Shown: in pieces, positions 24,398-32,813 of the stretch
Layout of the letters: each line of letters starts with the position of its first letter
How positions within the stretch are numbered: position 1 is the first letter of the stretch
Virus record (IMG/VR): IMGVR_UViG_3300005613_002601
Location: 1 to 48,297 of that record
DNA length: 48,297 nt
Source: a virus
Direction: 5' to 3' (one strand)
Translations under genes and position numbers: made by a program
Notes under the pieces: model-generated
Seen by the model: only the letters and a program-made list of their open reading frames with translations
Databases searched by the model: none
Told to the model about the DNA's origin: nothing

Positions 24398-24751
24398 TTA
24401 TACTTTCTTTGCGTAAATTTTTACTTCTAAATAATTTTTTCCTATTTTTCTAAACTGTAGTTTTCCATTTAATCTCCAACCTTCATAATATTCTCCGTCA
24501 TATTTAATTTTATAAGAAGCTTTAATAAGTCCTTTATATTTCTCTTTTATTATTAATGATTTAGCTCTATCAGTAGCTACTCCTGGCATAGACCATTGAA
24601 TTTTTTCTGGAGCAATATCAGATACTATAGCTTTTATTGGCAAAGGATTATTTAAAGTATATTCTATTATATTCTCAGTCGGGTCTGTAATAGACTCTTT
24701 AGCAGTATATACATATACTATTTCGGAATGTTCACGAAATATAATATCCAT
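24398..24751 (-). CDS. Head-tail connector (stopper-like) protein
   Basis: A 117-residue beta-rich protein, EHSEIVYVYTAKESITDPTENIIEYTLNNPLPIKAIVSDI, with YEGWRLNGKLQFRKIGKNYLEVKIYAKKV at the end. Compact size, strand-rich sequence and place directly before the gp10-like gene suggest a head-tail stopper. No firm family motif is seen. Confidence 0.5.
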   Translation of the reverse strand: MDIIFREHSEIVYVYTAKESITDPTENIIEYTLNNPLPIKAIVSDIAPEKIQWSMPGVATDRAKSLIIKEKYKGLIKASYKIKYDGEYYEGWRLNGKLQFRKIGKNYLEVKIYAKKV

Positions 24752-24752
24752 T

Positions 24753-24911
24753 TTATTCCTTTATTATTTTAAGAGCTTTAGCAATTTCTATAACTAATAA
24801 TTTTAAATCATCATAATTTAAAGTATCTGGTTTAATTAATTTATCTTTAAATTTATTTTTAATCTTAACTAAATCTTTATTCTGTTTATTAGAAATTCTT
24901 TTAATAGACAT
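24753..24911 (-). CDS. Small basic protein (52 aa)
   Basis: A 52-codon frame starting at ATG 24911 with an ideal GGAGGTAATAA site and ending one base before the next gene's start. The peptide MSIKRISNKQNKDLVKIKNKF...LKLLVIEIAKALKIIKE is basic and helical. Strong ribosome site and tight packing argue that it is real. Function unknown. Confidence 0.6.
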   Translation of the reverse strand: MSIKRISNKQNKDLVKIKNKFKDKLIKPDTLNYDDLKLLVIEIAKALKIIKE

Positions 24912-24914
24912 TTA

Positions 24915-26585
24915 TTACCTCCATGCTACCGAAGTACCATGTATTTTCATATTTTTACTATTATGAGTAGTTAATTTATATTTAATACTAGTACCTCCTC
25001 CAACTGCTGACTCCGTAAAATCTATATCTCCCTTTAAAATTTTAGTATTATTATCATAATCTCCTTCGTCCGTTAAAGTAGCTAAAGCCCAAGTAGAACC
25101 TCCATCTTTTGATAACCATGCTTTTAAATCTGTATTTAAAGTGACACTATTTATTTCTTCCATTAAAATTACAAATTTAGCTTCATCAGGTTCTTCTTCA
25201 GCAGTTTGAGCTTCGGATAATAAAGTCATTCCTGTTGTTGGAGAACCTGCATATATTTCATCTATATAAATAGTATTAGCAGAATCTGCATTTACAATTT
25301 CAAATTCTATTTTATCTATAGCATCTTTATCATTATTAGAAATTCCAGAAATATCTAATTCTTTAGATTCCCAAGTATTAGCAGAATTTATAGTAATATT
25401 TTCCTCTATTATCGGAGGATTATAAGATGATGTAGGTACTGATATAGTATCTGTTTTTCCTACATTTGGAGAAGCAGAAAATACATTAGAATGACATATT
25501 CTAATTTCATCCATATGACCATCAAAATATTGACTTCCTGCACCATTAGTTCCTATATATAAAGTTCCAGCAATAGTCCCTGTACTACTATCTTGTAAAT
25601 AACTATATTGAGTTCCATCAACGTATATAGCATATTCATCTCCTACTTTACACATAGCCACATGATGCCAATTAGTATCTGTTATTTCTCCTCCGAAACT
25701 AACATCAATTATAGTTGAACCGCTATAAGTAAATTTTATATCTATTCCATTTCCATCTGAATGTCGTATATACCATTGATTACTACCATCTTGTCTCTGT
25801 TGAATATAAGGTTCGCTTTCCGAATGATTAGTATGTTTAACCCAAAAATCTATAGTCCAATCATCAGAATTTGAACCAAATATATCCCAATCATTTGAAT
25901 CCGCTAAAGAAAGATAATCGCTATCTCCATCAAATTCAACAGCACCTGTTCCCCATTTATAAGAAGAAGTATCTACTTGAACAGTTCCATTAGCAGTTAC
26001 TGTATGATTACTTTGAGAAGAATCTCGAAAAACAGTAGAACCATCTACTCCATCACAATGTAATAATAATTTTACATCTGAATTTGGCTGTTCAGAAAAT
26101 ATAATTTTAAAATTACTTCCTGTTCTCGTAGCTCTAGCTTTCAATTTAATAGTATTCTTATTAGATAAATCAATAGAACTACCTAAAATATTAATTAATT
26201 TGTCATATAATGAATTTGTTTGAGTAGCTGTCATTTTTAAAGAATAAGAACCTTGTTCTTTAATAGTATCCTCTGAATAAGATTGGAAATTTCCACTATC
26301 ACTAGCTACATATGCAGTTTGAGCCTCTCCGTCTGTAGCATATTCCATATTATCTATAGTAGTAGTATCTCCTTCTCCTAAACTATAATAATCGTCAGTA
26401 GAATTATAGAGTTCATTTATACTATTATCGGTGTCTATACCTGTTTCATCTTCATATTCATCTACAAGTAAATCTGCCATATTTTGAACAGATATATTAT
26501 CTCCTACTGCTATTCTAAAAGCATTAATAGCATCGTTCATTATTAAATTGTCGTAATCGTGTCCTTCTATTTTTCCTATTCTCAT
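24915..26585 (-). CDS. LamG/concanavalin-like lectin virion protein
   Basis: A 556-residue protein. Residues about 170-380 form a LamG-type jelly roll: LLLHCDGVDGSTVFRDSS, WGTGAVEFDGDSDYLSL, WTIDFWVKH, NWHHVAMCKVGDEYAIYVDGTQ, LYIGTNGAG and HMDEIRI are its classical blocks. Such domains bind glycans and are frequent in phage virion appendages. The N-terminus (MRIGKIEGHDYDNLIMNDAINAFRIAVGDNISVQNM) may attach to the particle. It lies next to the long fibre gene, so the two may form one appendage. It may decorate head, neck or tail. Confidence 0.75.
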   Translation of the reverse strand: MRIGKIEGHDYDNLIMNDAINAFRIAVGDNISVQNMADLLVDEYEDETGIDTDNSINELYNSTDDYYSLGEGDTTTIDNMEYATDGEAQTAYVASDSGNFQSYSEDTIKEQGSYSLKMTATQTNSLYDKLINILGSSIDLSNKNTIKLKARATRTGSNFKIIFSEQPNSDVKLLLHCDGVDGSTVFRDSSQSNHTVTANGTVQVDTSSYKWGTGAVEFDGDSDYLSLADSNDWDIFGSNSDDWTIDFWVKHTNHSESEPYIQQRQDGSNQWYIRHSDGNGIDIKFTYSGSTIIDVSFGGEITDTNWHHVAMCKVGDEYAIYVDGTQYSYLQDSSTGTIAGTLYIGTNGAGSQYFDGHMDEIRICHSNVFSASPNVGKTDTISVPTSSYNPPIIEENITINSANTWESKELDISGISNNDKDAIDKIEFEIVNADSANTIYIDEIYAGSPTTGMTLLSEAQTAEEEPDEAKFVILMEEINSVTLNTDLKAWLSKDGGSTWALATLTDEGDYDNNTKILKGDIDFTESAVGGGTSIKYKLTTHNSKNMKIHGTSVAWR

Positions 26586-26597
26586 ATTACTCCTATA

Positions 26598-29066
26598 TTA
26601 AGCTAAAATTACTAAATTCCACGTTCCAGTAACTGTCATATTTGAAAAGTCTATATTTAAATTATTAGAATCTACTAAAGTAACATCAGGTAAAACTCTC
26701 TCATCATTATTATCATATACATTTACCACTACATATTTTTGATTTAAAGCATGATTAACCGCTAAAACATCAGCAGATGATAAACTTGCACTTGTGAAAC
26801 TAGTTCTATAAGAATTAAGACTTCCAGAAACTGCTATTGTTATTTTCTTAGGACTAGAACCAGAATTTGTGGTTAATTCTATTCCACTTCCAGCTTCGAA
26901 TTCTAAACTTTCTACTGTACTTGGTGTTAAAGTATCTTCACCATCTACTTGAATACTTTTCCAATGACCTCCCATTGAAATTTTAACAACATTACTTCCT
27001 AAATCTGTTAATGATAACCCTGAATCTTGGTCTATTTGAATTTCAGATACATTGGCAATACTAGGGTTACTATCTGCTTCTTTTACAGTTAAAGAACCTC
27101 CAGAACCTATATCCTGATAATTAGAACCATCATTACTATATCTCCATTTATCTAAAGTTACGTCATATTTTATAGTTGGTTGAGCACCAGATTGTCCTAT
27201 CTCAGCAGTTATAGTTTTATCCGTATCAGCACTATCTCCAATTCCAAATGAATTTTGATTAGTTCCAGTATCGGTATTTTGACTATGTTTTTTACTTACA
27301 GCATCTGAAACATCGGAAACAGCAAGACCAGAATCATCTGGCAATCCGTTTGCATCTGCATCTATTAAATTATTCTCAGTTATCGTAGAAGTATGGTCGC
27401 TAGAACTATCAATAGCATGTTGTCTTGTATGTTTTTTTGATACCGCATCTGAAATATCAACATTTGTTTGGTCGTAACTATCTAAGGTAGCTTTATTTGC
27501 ATGTGTATGACTATCGTCAACTGCTCCTTTAATTTCGGAAGCTGTTGCAGAATTCCCTTCTCCATCATCTATTGTTTCCGCTTTATCAACTATACCATCT
27601 TCATCAGTGTCATATGTAGTTTTTAACATATCTCCTGAACCAGTACCAGCTTCTATATCTTCCCAAGTATCTCCATCATTAGATAATTGCCAAGTATCAG
27701 TATCTTTATTATATCTTATAGCTGGCTGATTACCAGACTGCCCTACATTTGCTTCTATTTTTTTATGAGAACCTTCAGTACCATCTCCTATTGAAAAAGT
27801 ATTCTGATTAGTTCCTGTATCAGTATTTTGTGTATGTTTTTTACTTACAGCATCGCTTAAATCTACATTACTTTGGTCATAAGTATCTAAAGTTGCTTTA
27901 TTTGCATGTGTATGTTCTTTAGAAATAGCATCTGCAATATCTACTTCAGTTTGAGTATATGTTTCTAATAAAACTAAATTACTATGTTCATGTTTTTTAC
28001 TTACTGCATCACTAATATCTACATTACTTTGGTCATAAGTATCAAGTAATTCTTTATTGGAATGTTCATGAGCTTTATCTACAGCATCTCTAACTTCTGA
28101 AGCAGTTGATTTATTTACGTCTCCGCTAGTACCGTCATTAAGAGCTTCTGCTTCATCAACTATCCCATCTTCATCATTATCATAAATAGTTTTAAGCATA
28201 TCCCCAAAACCGCCTCCAGAAAGAGCATCATCAACATATTTTTTAGTAGCTGGTTCATAATCAGCATCTGGTGTAAATGGAGTAATATTATCTAGAGCTA
28301 GATATTCAGTATCATGATTATGCCCTGCTAAAGCATAATCAGAATGTTTATGTCCTGAATCTTTAGGATGTCCTTCATCATCTATAGCCATAAAATTATC
28401 TTCGACACCACCTATAATTTTATTAGCTTTACTTGGTATAGTAGTATCTAAAGCTGTTCGTAGTTCTGAAGCTGAAGTTTCGTTAGCTCCACCTTCATCT
28501 AATATAGTATCAGTATTTTGAGTATGTTTTTTATCTACTGCATCTTTTGCATCTCCAGCAGAAACTTGGTCAACTGTTCCAAAAGCTAAATAAGTATCTT
28601 TATCTTTTTCATGTATATTTGTATGGTTATAATCATTTAAATGTTGTTCTGTTAATAGATATTCGTCCGATGACCCATCATAATAATATAACTTATTATC
28701 ATCGTTATCAATCCAAATGCCTTCTTCTCCTGAATCAAAAGGATTATCTGCAATTGGGTCTAACACTAATTTATTACCATTTCCTACAGTTCCAGAAGGG
28801 TCTTCGGCTTTCCATTTTCCAGAACCAATATCGTATGTTAATACTTGACCATCAGTAGGAGTACCACTATCAAAATCTATGTCTCCTAAATCTACTAAAT
28901 TAGAAGCTCCTCCTGCATTAGAAATCCAGGTAAATTTTCCAGTTGCATAATTATAAGAAGCAACATAACCATCAAAACCAGCTTCTAATATGTTAGTAGA
29001 ATCTATATCATTTGGTCTTACCGATGCTATTTGATTATAACGAATACGAGTATTTCTTTCAGCCAT
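26598..29066 (-). CDS. Repetitive fibre protein with HxH repeats
   Basis: An 822-residue protein. Its N-terminus MAERNTRIRYNQIASV resembles that of another fibre-like protein in this window. A module GDIDFDSGTPTDGQVLTYD follows. The middle is built from repeats of the form DAVSKKHEHSN-x3-LDTYDQSNVDIS, with H-x-H or H-T-Q variants. The HxH pattern recalls metal-binding trimeric phage fibres such as T4 gp12/gp37, a comparison by pattern only. The C-terminus has beta sequence (ITIAVSGSLNSYR...MTVTGTWNLVILA). It is likely a receptor-binding or head fibre. Confidence 0.72.
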   Translation of the reverse strand: MAERNTRIRYNQIASVRPNDIDSTNILEAGFDGYVASYNYATGKFTWISNAGGASNLVDLGDIDFDSGTPTDGQVLTYDIGSGKWKAEDPSGTVGNGNKLVLDPIADNPFDSGEEGIWIDNDDNKLYYYDGSSDEYLLTEQHLNDYNHTNIHEKDKDTYLAFGTVDQVSAGDAKDAVDKKHTQNTDTILDEGGANETSASELRTALDTTIPSKANKIIGGVEDNFMAIDDEGHPKDSGHKHSDYALAGHNHDTEYLALDNITPFTPDADYEPATKKYVDDALSGGGFGDMLKTIYDNDEDGIVDEAEALNDGTSGDVNKSTASEVRDAVDKAHEHSNKELLDTYDQSNVDISDAVSKKHEHSNLVLLETYTQTEVDIADAISKEHTHANKATLDTYDQSNVDLSDAVSKKHTQNTDTGTNQNTFSIGDGTEGSHKKIEANVGQSGNQPAIRYNKDTDTWQLSNDGDTWEDIEAGTGSGDMLKTTYDTDEDGIVDKAETIDDGEGNSATASEIKGAVDDSHTHANKATLDSYDQTNVDISDAVSKKHTRQHAIDSSSDHTSTITENNLIDADANGLPDDSGLAVSDVSDAVSKKHSQNTDTGTNQNSFGIGDSADTDKTITAEIGQSGAQPTIKYDVTLDKWRYSNDGSNYQDIGSGGSLTVKEADSNPSIANVSEIQIDQDSGLSLTDLGSNVVKISMGGHWKSIQVDGEDTLTPSTVESLEFEAGSGIELTTNSGSSPKKITIAVSGSLNSYRTSFTSASLSSADVLAVNHALNQKYVVVNVYDNNDERVLPDVTLVDSNNLNIDFSNMTVTGTWNLVILA
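27230..28120 (-). repeat. Intragenic repeats coding the H-x-H fibre modules
   Basis: Plus-strand copies of TATGTTTTTTACTTAC followed by AGCATC or TGCATC recur near 27280, 27830 and 27990, with related divergent copies between. They encode DAVSKKH(T/E)(Q/H). Such near-identical copies could recombine and change fibre length. Confidence 0.6.
28795..28880. repeat. Module shared with the gene at 36349-39024 (copy 1)
   Basis: This stretch is highly similar to 38105-38190; both begin GAAGGGTCTTCGGCTTTCC and share ACTTGACCATCAGTAGGAG. Both encode DSGTPTDGQVLTYD..SGKWKAEDPS. The match between two fibre-like genes suggests intragenomic copying. Confidence 0.8.
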
Positions 29067-29764
29067 TATATTAGTCCTAACTTGATTAATTTATTTTTAC
29101 CTATTATTTCAAAATTAATTTTAGGAAATAGTTTTTTAAATTTGTTAATTTTATCTTTAGCTTTTTTAGTTAACCAACCTTTAATTTCTATATATTTTTT
29201 TACTTTTACTAAATAAAAATCAGGTCTATAAGTAGTATTTCCTAAATCAAACGCTTTTGGTTCATATAACCATTCGATATTATATTTATCTAGATATTTG
29301 GCATATACTAATTCATAAGTAGAACGCATCCATATTTTTTTATAATATCCCCCTTTACCTCTCCAACCGCTATATTTCCATATTTTTCCTTTATTTGGAT
29401 GACCATTTATTTTTAAATTATTTTTTTGGGCACAACTCTGACATCTATTTTTTCCATAAAAAGCAGTAGACAATAAAGGTCTATTACAATCAATACAATA
29501 ATATTTTTTTAACATTCTACCATCTATATAACGACCGTTTCTAATACCTTTTCTAGAACATGACATACATAACCTAGAACCAGACCTCCAATTTTGATAA
29601 CTTATTTTATTATTACAATTTAATTCTATACAATAATGTTGAATATGTTTATTCCGATTATATCTCGGATGTTTAATACCTATATTTTTACCTCTGATAG
29701 CACAAGAAGGGCAACTTTTTACATATTTATAACCGCAAATATTACAAATATTCCTATCTCCCAC
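29066..29764 (-). CDS. Homing endonuclease, PD-(D/E)XK type with zinc knuckles
   Basis: A 232-residue protein. The front holds CNICGYKYVKSCPSC, CIELNCNNKI, SRLCMSC, CIDCNRPLL and KNRCQSC knuckles with short basic linkers. The C-terminal half, MRSTYELVYAKYLDKYNIEWLYEPKAFDLGNTTYRPDFYL..YIEIKGW, closely follows the PD-(D/E)XK core of the enzyme at 17294-17890. It starts at GTG 29764 after AAAGGCGG and lies between a small zinc-ribbon gene and the fibre gene. Likely free-standing and intact. Confidence 0.78.
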   Translation of the reverse strand: MGDRNICNICGYKYVKSCPSCAIRGKNIGIKHPRYNRNKHIQHYCIELNCNNKISYQNWRSGSRLCMSCSRKGIRNGRYIDGRMLKKYYCIDCNRPLLSTAFYGKNRCQSCAQKNNLKINGHPNKGKIWKYSGWRGKGGYYKKIWMRSTYELVYAKYLDKYNIEWLYEPKAFDLGNTTYRPDFYLVKVKKYIEIKGWLTKKAKDKINKFKKLFPKINFEIIGKNKLIKLGLI

Positions 29765-29765
29765 A

Positions 29766-29945
29766 CTATACCGCCTTTATATTAATAATAAGTTCATACT
29801 CTTTTTTACAATTTTTACATACTAATTTAAATGCTTTTACACTTCTTATATAATCTCCAGATATAGTTTTTATCTTATCTGGCATACTATAAAAATCATC
29901 CGAATTACATAATTTACATTTAAATTTAACACTCGCTGTTATCAC
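29766..29945 (-). CDS. Zinc-ribbon protein (59 aa)
   Basis: A 59-codon frame from GTG 29945 to TAG at 29766-29768. VKFKCKLCNSDDFYSM...VCKNCKKEYELIINIKAV has two CxxC pairs about 33 residues apart, a complete ribbon. It overlaps the end of the coiled-coil gene (stop at 29926) and is followed directly by the homing endonuclease. Start is uncertain: GTG with a weak AGAGAAT site. Function unknown. Confidence 0.5.
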   Translation of the reverse strand: MITASVKFKCKLCNSDDFYSMPDKIKTISGDYIRSVKAFKLVCKNCKKEYELIINIKAV

Positions 29946-30237
29946 TATTATTCTCTTTTTCTGGTTTTAAAATTTCCATTAATGTAACTTCAGCACCTTG
30001 TAATTTATATATTTTAATTTTTAAAAGTTCAATTTCTTTCTTATATTTTTCAATAAATTCAAGACCTTTAGTTTTTTGTTCATTTATCCATTTTAATCTT
30101 TGAGTTATAGAATCTCTAATATTAATATTATCAACTTCTCTAACCTTATCCATTCGTTCTAAAGTTTTTTCCATTTTTTCTTTCTTATCAGATTTTAAAT
30201 TTTTAGAATTATTACCTTTTAATTTTCGTCTAGCCAT
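29926..30237 (-). CDS. Small coiled-coil protein (103 aa)
   Basis: A 103-residue, basic, almost wholly helical protein (KKEKMEKTLERMDKVREVDN, TKGLEFIEKYKKEIELLKIKIYKLQGAEVTLMEIL). A coiled coil spans about 60-90. AAGGAG precedes the start. It lies in the head or neck region, between the fibre-like gene and a homing endonuclease. Family not recognised. Confidence 0.55.
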   Translation of the reverse strand: MARRKLKGNNSKNLKSDKKEKMEKTLERMDKVREVDNINIRDSITQRLKWINEQKTKGLEFIEKYKKEIELLKIKIYKLQGAEVTLMEILKPEKENNSDNSEC

Positions 30238-30294
30238 ACTTTAAATTCTCCTTAAAAGTTGTAATTTACATGCTTATGGGTTTACATTAGCTTA

Positions 30295-30315
30295 TCTTAA
30301 TTTATTAAATTAAGA
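30295..30315 (-). terminator. AT-rich perfect hairpin after the 259-residue gene
   Basis: TCTTAATTTA and TAAATTAAGA form a perfect 10-bp inverted repeat with a single central base, starting one base after the stop. No T-run follows on the minus strand. It is one of several stems placed at the ends of the highly biased genes, probably for 3' protection or partial termination. Confidence 0.45.
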
Positions 30316-31095
30316 TTATGTAGCAATATAATATATAATCAGAATATCGTTAGTCTCAGGAGCTTCAGCAAAAGAGACTGTAGTTCCACTAAGAGTATAA
30401 TCTTTACCAGAACCTTCTTCCTGTAGTAATCCATTCAAGTAAACCTGAACAGAATTTGCCACAGGTGAATTAGACAGAGTAAAATCTGTCTCTATACCAT
30501 CACAATTAGCAGATTCGTTCTCTTTATTAATCTCTGATTCGGTAACTACATCTTCACCAACCGCTGTTTTAGCAGTCCACTCCATATAACCAGAATCGTT
30601 CCACGTAAGTACGTAGCCATCTTGTTCGGCATTATTGATAGCTATTTTAGCTACAGTAATACCTTCATCTTTTACTCTAAGAGCATCTGCATTTATTTCT
30701 ATGGTAGTATCATCAACTTCTACGTCAAGAACTCCATCAGAGTCCTCTGATAGACCGTCTCCAGCTATAGCACTAATAAAATCAACGATAGACTCTTTCT
30801 TAGACTCACTATCAGTAGCGTCATCAAAAGCTAAAAAGTCATTAGCAACATCTATAGCAGTATCAGAAAGACCGTTAATATCGAGTTTTAGATTGTCAGA
30901 ACCATCATCTGCAAGACCGTTTCCTGCAAAATCATTAGGTTCAACTGCTATCTCCGCAGTATCTATTTTCAATCCACCACTAGATTTTAACGCTACTTCC
31001 GCTATATCTCCATCTGCACCGTTTCGTTTAATACCATCACCGAAAAAAGCATCTCTAATTTGCAATCCTCTGATTGCTGTGTTTCTATTCGCCAT
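30316..31095 (-). CDS. Fibre- or decoration-type virion protein
   Basis: A 259-residue acidic beta-rich protein. The N-terminus MANRNTAIRGLQIRDAFF resembles MAERNTRIRYNQI of the long fibre. Two internal modules, AGNGLADDGSDNLKLDI and AGDGLSEDSDGVLDVEV, repeat a phage fibre pattern. The C-terminal domain FTLSNSPVANSVQVYLNGLLQ..DYTLSGTTVSF is a beta domain that also occurs in the gene at 31495. Codons are more GC-balanced than in neighbours (GTT/GAC/ATC-rich), and hairpins lie on both sides, suggesting abundant expression. It is probably a surface decoration or head fibre. Confidence 0.6.
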   Translation of the reverse strand: MANRNTAIRGLQIRDAFFGDGIKRNGADGDIAEVALKSSGGLKIDTAEIAVEPNDFAGNGLADDGSDNLKLDINGLSDTAIDVANDFLAFDDATDSESKKESIVDFISAIAGDGLSEDSDGVLDVEVDDTTIEINADALRVKDEGITVAKIAINNAEQDGYVLTWNDSGYMEWTAKTAVGEDVVTESEINKENESANCDGIETDFTLSNSPVANSVQVYLNGLLQEEGSGKDYTLSGTTVSFAEAPETNDILIIYYIAT

Positions 31096-31215
31096 TAATT
31101 TTTTCCTCCCTTTAATGAATTTTCATTTTCAGGGTTTAAAGTTCAAGTTTCAGGTCTTTCGACTAATTTTCGCATTTAACCCTGCGAAAGCATGTAAACT
31201 ACACAAATTTCAATT
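31096..31215 (-). promoter_or_regulatory. Leader region before the 259-residue gene, with hairpin at 31168-31189
   Basis: A 120-base gap, long for this genome. TTTCGCA pairs with TGCGAAA around TTTAACCC. AAAGGGAGG gives a strong ribosome site next to ATG 31095. A weak -35-like TTGAAC is present on the minus strand but I see no convincing -10, so a promoter is not claimed. Confidence 0.4.
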
Positions 31216-31491
31216 TTAAGATTCGTAATTTTTATATCCAGAACCTTGACATTTAGGGCACTTAGAATATCCTTTTCTCATATGTGCTCCACAGTCGCAG
31301 TTTTCTAATATCTTTTGCGACACAAGTTTATCAAATTCTTTTTTCATAGATTCATAAAAATAATCCATGACTTGACTTTTTAAGTATCTGAATTCGTTTG
31401 TACGTCGGTCAAATTTAAAACTGACCAAATCAAGAATTTTTTTCATTATAGATAAATTTATTAAAAATATAGTTTTTGCAAATTGTATCAT
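31216..31491 (-). CDS. Small protein with DnaJ-like zinc knuckle (91 aa)
   Basis: A 91-residue protein ending NCDCGAHMRKGYSKCPKCQGSGYKNYES. CxC, then CxxCxGxG resembles one half of a DnaJ-type zinc centre. The N-terminus is hydrophobic and helical. A shorter start at 31446 is possible but lacks a ribosome site, while AAGG precedes 31491. Its place in the head/connector cluster is unexplained. Confidence 0.5.
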   Translation of the reverse strand: MIQFAKTIFLINLSIMKKILDLVSFKFDRRTNEFRYLKSQVMDYFYESMKKEFDKLVSQKILENCDCGAHMRKGYSKCPKCQGSGYKNYES

Positions 31492-31494
31492 TTA

Positions 31495-31842
31495 TTATGC
31501 CTTTATGTATGAACATTCTACAATATCAGAAGCTTTTATAGCTTCATCAAAAGTAAAGTCAGTTTCGGAAACTTCTGTAATTCCTTTTTCTTTTAATCCA
31601 TTTAAATATACTACTAAACTTCCACTTACATAATCGTTTTCTAATCTAAATCTGGTAGCATTTATTTTAGTTGGAAGTTCATTATCTATTAAATTTTCTT
31701 TTATAGTAGTTATAACCCAACTTTTATCTTTTATTATATCAACGGTTTTTAATTCAACATTATAAATTTCTTTAGTTAATAAATCTACTTCTAAAAGCTC
31801 TTTTTCTATTATCCTAGCTTCTACATATTGTTTAATTGCCAT
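31495..31842 (-). CDS. Small virion-type protein with shared beta domain (115 aa)
   Basis: A 115-residue protein. The C-terminus RLENDYVSGSLVVYLNGLKEKGITEVSETDFTFDEAIKASDIVECSYIKA matches in layout the last domain of the 259-residue gene (VQVYLNGL..F..A...DI..YI). It probably forms a small beta-sandwich used in virion appendages. It overlaps the upstream gene by one base. Confidence 0.5.
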   Translation of the reverse strand: MAIKQYVEARIIEKELLEVDLLTKEIYNVELKTVDIIKDKSWVITTIKENLIDNELPTKINATRFRLENDYVSGSLVVYLNGLKEKGITEVSETDFTFDEAIKASDIVECSYIKA

Positions 31843-32210
31843 TAGTCTCTTAATTTCCTTATACTTTGTTCAAATTGAATTTTACCCCATTTAAGAGTAC
31901 CTTCGTTATCTTCCTCATCTTTATAATCAAGAGAATACCAGTAATCTCCTACTAAATCAGTATCGCTAGCTATTAATTCAATTAAACTTTCTCCATTAGT
32001 AGGGTCGCTATGACTTGTAACTTTTTTATTAATTACTGCTTCTGAATCGTCATCGCTAATATTTTCTTTTACGGTAAAATATAAAGTCCAATCGGTAATA
32101 TTTTGTAAAACTCCATTTTTTCTTACTTTAATGTAATAATTTTTAGTATCCCTACTATGAAGTTTTAAATTTTCATATTTATCTTCTCTCTTATCATTTC
32201 TAATCCTCAT
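31842..32210 (-). CDS. BppU-like or Ig-like virion protein (122 aa)
   Basis: A 122-residue protein. DWTLYFTVKENISDDDSEAVINKKVTSHSDPTNGESLIELIASDTDLVGDYWYSLDYKDEEDNEGTLKWGKIQF follows the pattern of N-terminal domains of phage baseplate upper (BppU-like) proteins. I start it at 32210, where AGGAG lies eight bases upstream; the longer frame from 32231 has no such site. The role is inferred from this pattern and position. Confidence 0.5.
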   Translation of the reverse strand: MRIRNDKREDKYENLKLHSRDTKNYYIKVRKNGVLQNITDWTLYFTVKENISDDDSEAVINKKVTSHSDPTNGESLIELIASDTDLVGDYWYSLDYKDEEDNEGTLKWGKIQFEQSIRKLRD

Positions 32211-32811
32211 AGGTACTTCTCCTATAGTCATAAGTTATTATATCATTTATTCCCAACCCTAGTTGGAAATCCCTTACAAGTTTCTCTATTCTATCTTCTT
32301 TGCTCATAGTTTTAGGATAACGAACCGATAAATTAGGTAATCTATAAGAACTATAATTGGGATTAATTATTATACTTGATATAATAGCAATTAAGTCCAT
32401 AGTAGGATTATCTGGTATCGGATGAATTCCATCATCTTCTAATTCATAATCGTCATGTCCAGTAGAATATATACTAAGCCATGTCAAAGAAGCTTCTATA
32501 TATTTATTAAGTTCTGTATTTGAATATTTATTAAATTTATATTTTACAGTTGTTGTATCATTAACCGACCAAGACATTCCAGAAGGTAAAATAATTGTAA
32601 GTTCATTTGTATCAGTATCTAATGAATAATCTCCAGAAGATAATATAGTTTCGTTAATTTTAACTGAAGAAATTTCATTAATATTAGATTCTGCTAAAGT
32701 AAATACTGCCGAATTTTCATATGTAAATACTTCAAAATCTGTTTTTTCTAAATCTTCTGTTAAAGCTCTTATTTTACTTCTTAAAGTTTCTAAACTATTG
32801 AGAGTTGACAT
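32200..32811 (-). CDS. Head-tail adaptor-like protein (203 aa)
   Basis: A 203-residue protein, LNSLETLRSKIRALTEDLEKTDFEVFTYENSAVFTLAESNINEIS..., with C-terminal helix KEDRIEKLVRDFQLGLGINDI. The order after capsid and the helix-rich C-terminus are compatible with a head-tail adaptor. The LR-KIRAL-EDL start is a pattern I associate with such phage proteins, without a definite family. Confidence 0.5.
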   Translation of the reverse strand: MSTLNSLETLRSKIRALTEDLEKTDFEVFTYENSAVFTLAESNINEISSVKINETILSSGDYSLDTDTNELTIILPSGMSWSVNDTTTVKYKFNKYSNTELNKYIEASLTWLSIYSTGHDDYELEDDGIHPIPDNPTMDLIAIISSIIINPNYSSYRLPNLSVRYPKTMSKEDRIEKLVRDFQLGLGINDIITYDYRRSTYED

Positions 32812-32813
32812 TC

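Noticed and set aside
31096-31215. Internal promoter before the 259-residue gene
   Set aside because: Only a weak -35-like hexamer and no good -10 at the right distance on the minus strand.
30635-31219. A 194-codon plus-strand open frame
   Set aside because: It is antisense to the 259-residue fibre-like gene, has no ribosome site and is Ser-rich low-complexity sequence, as expected for a shadow frame.
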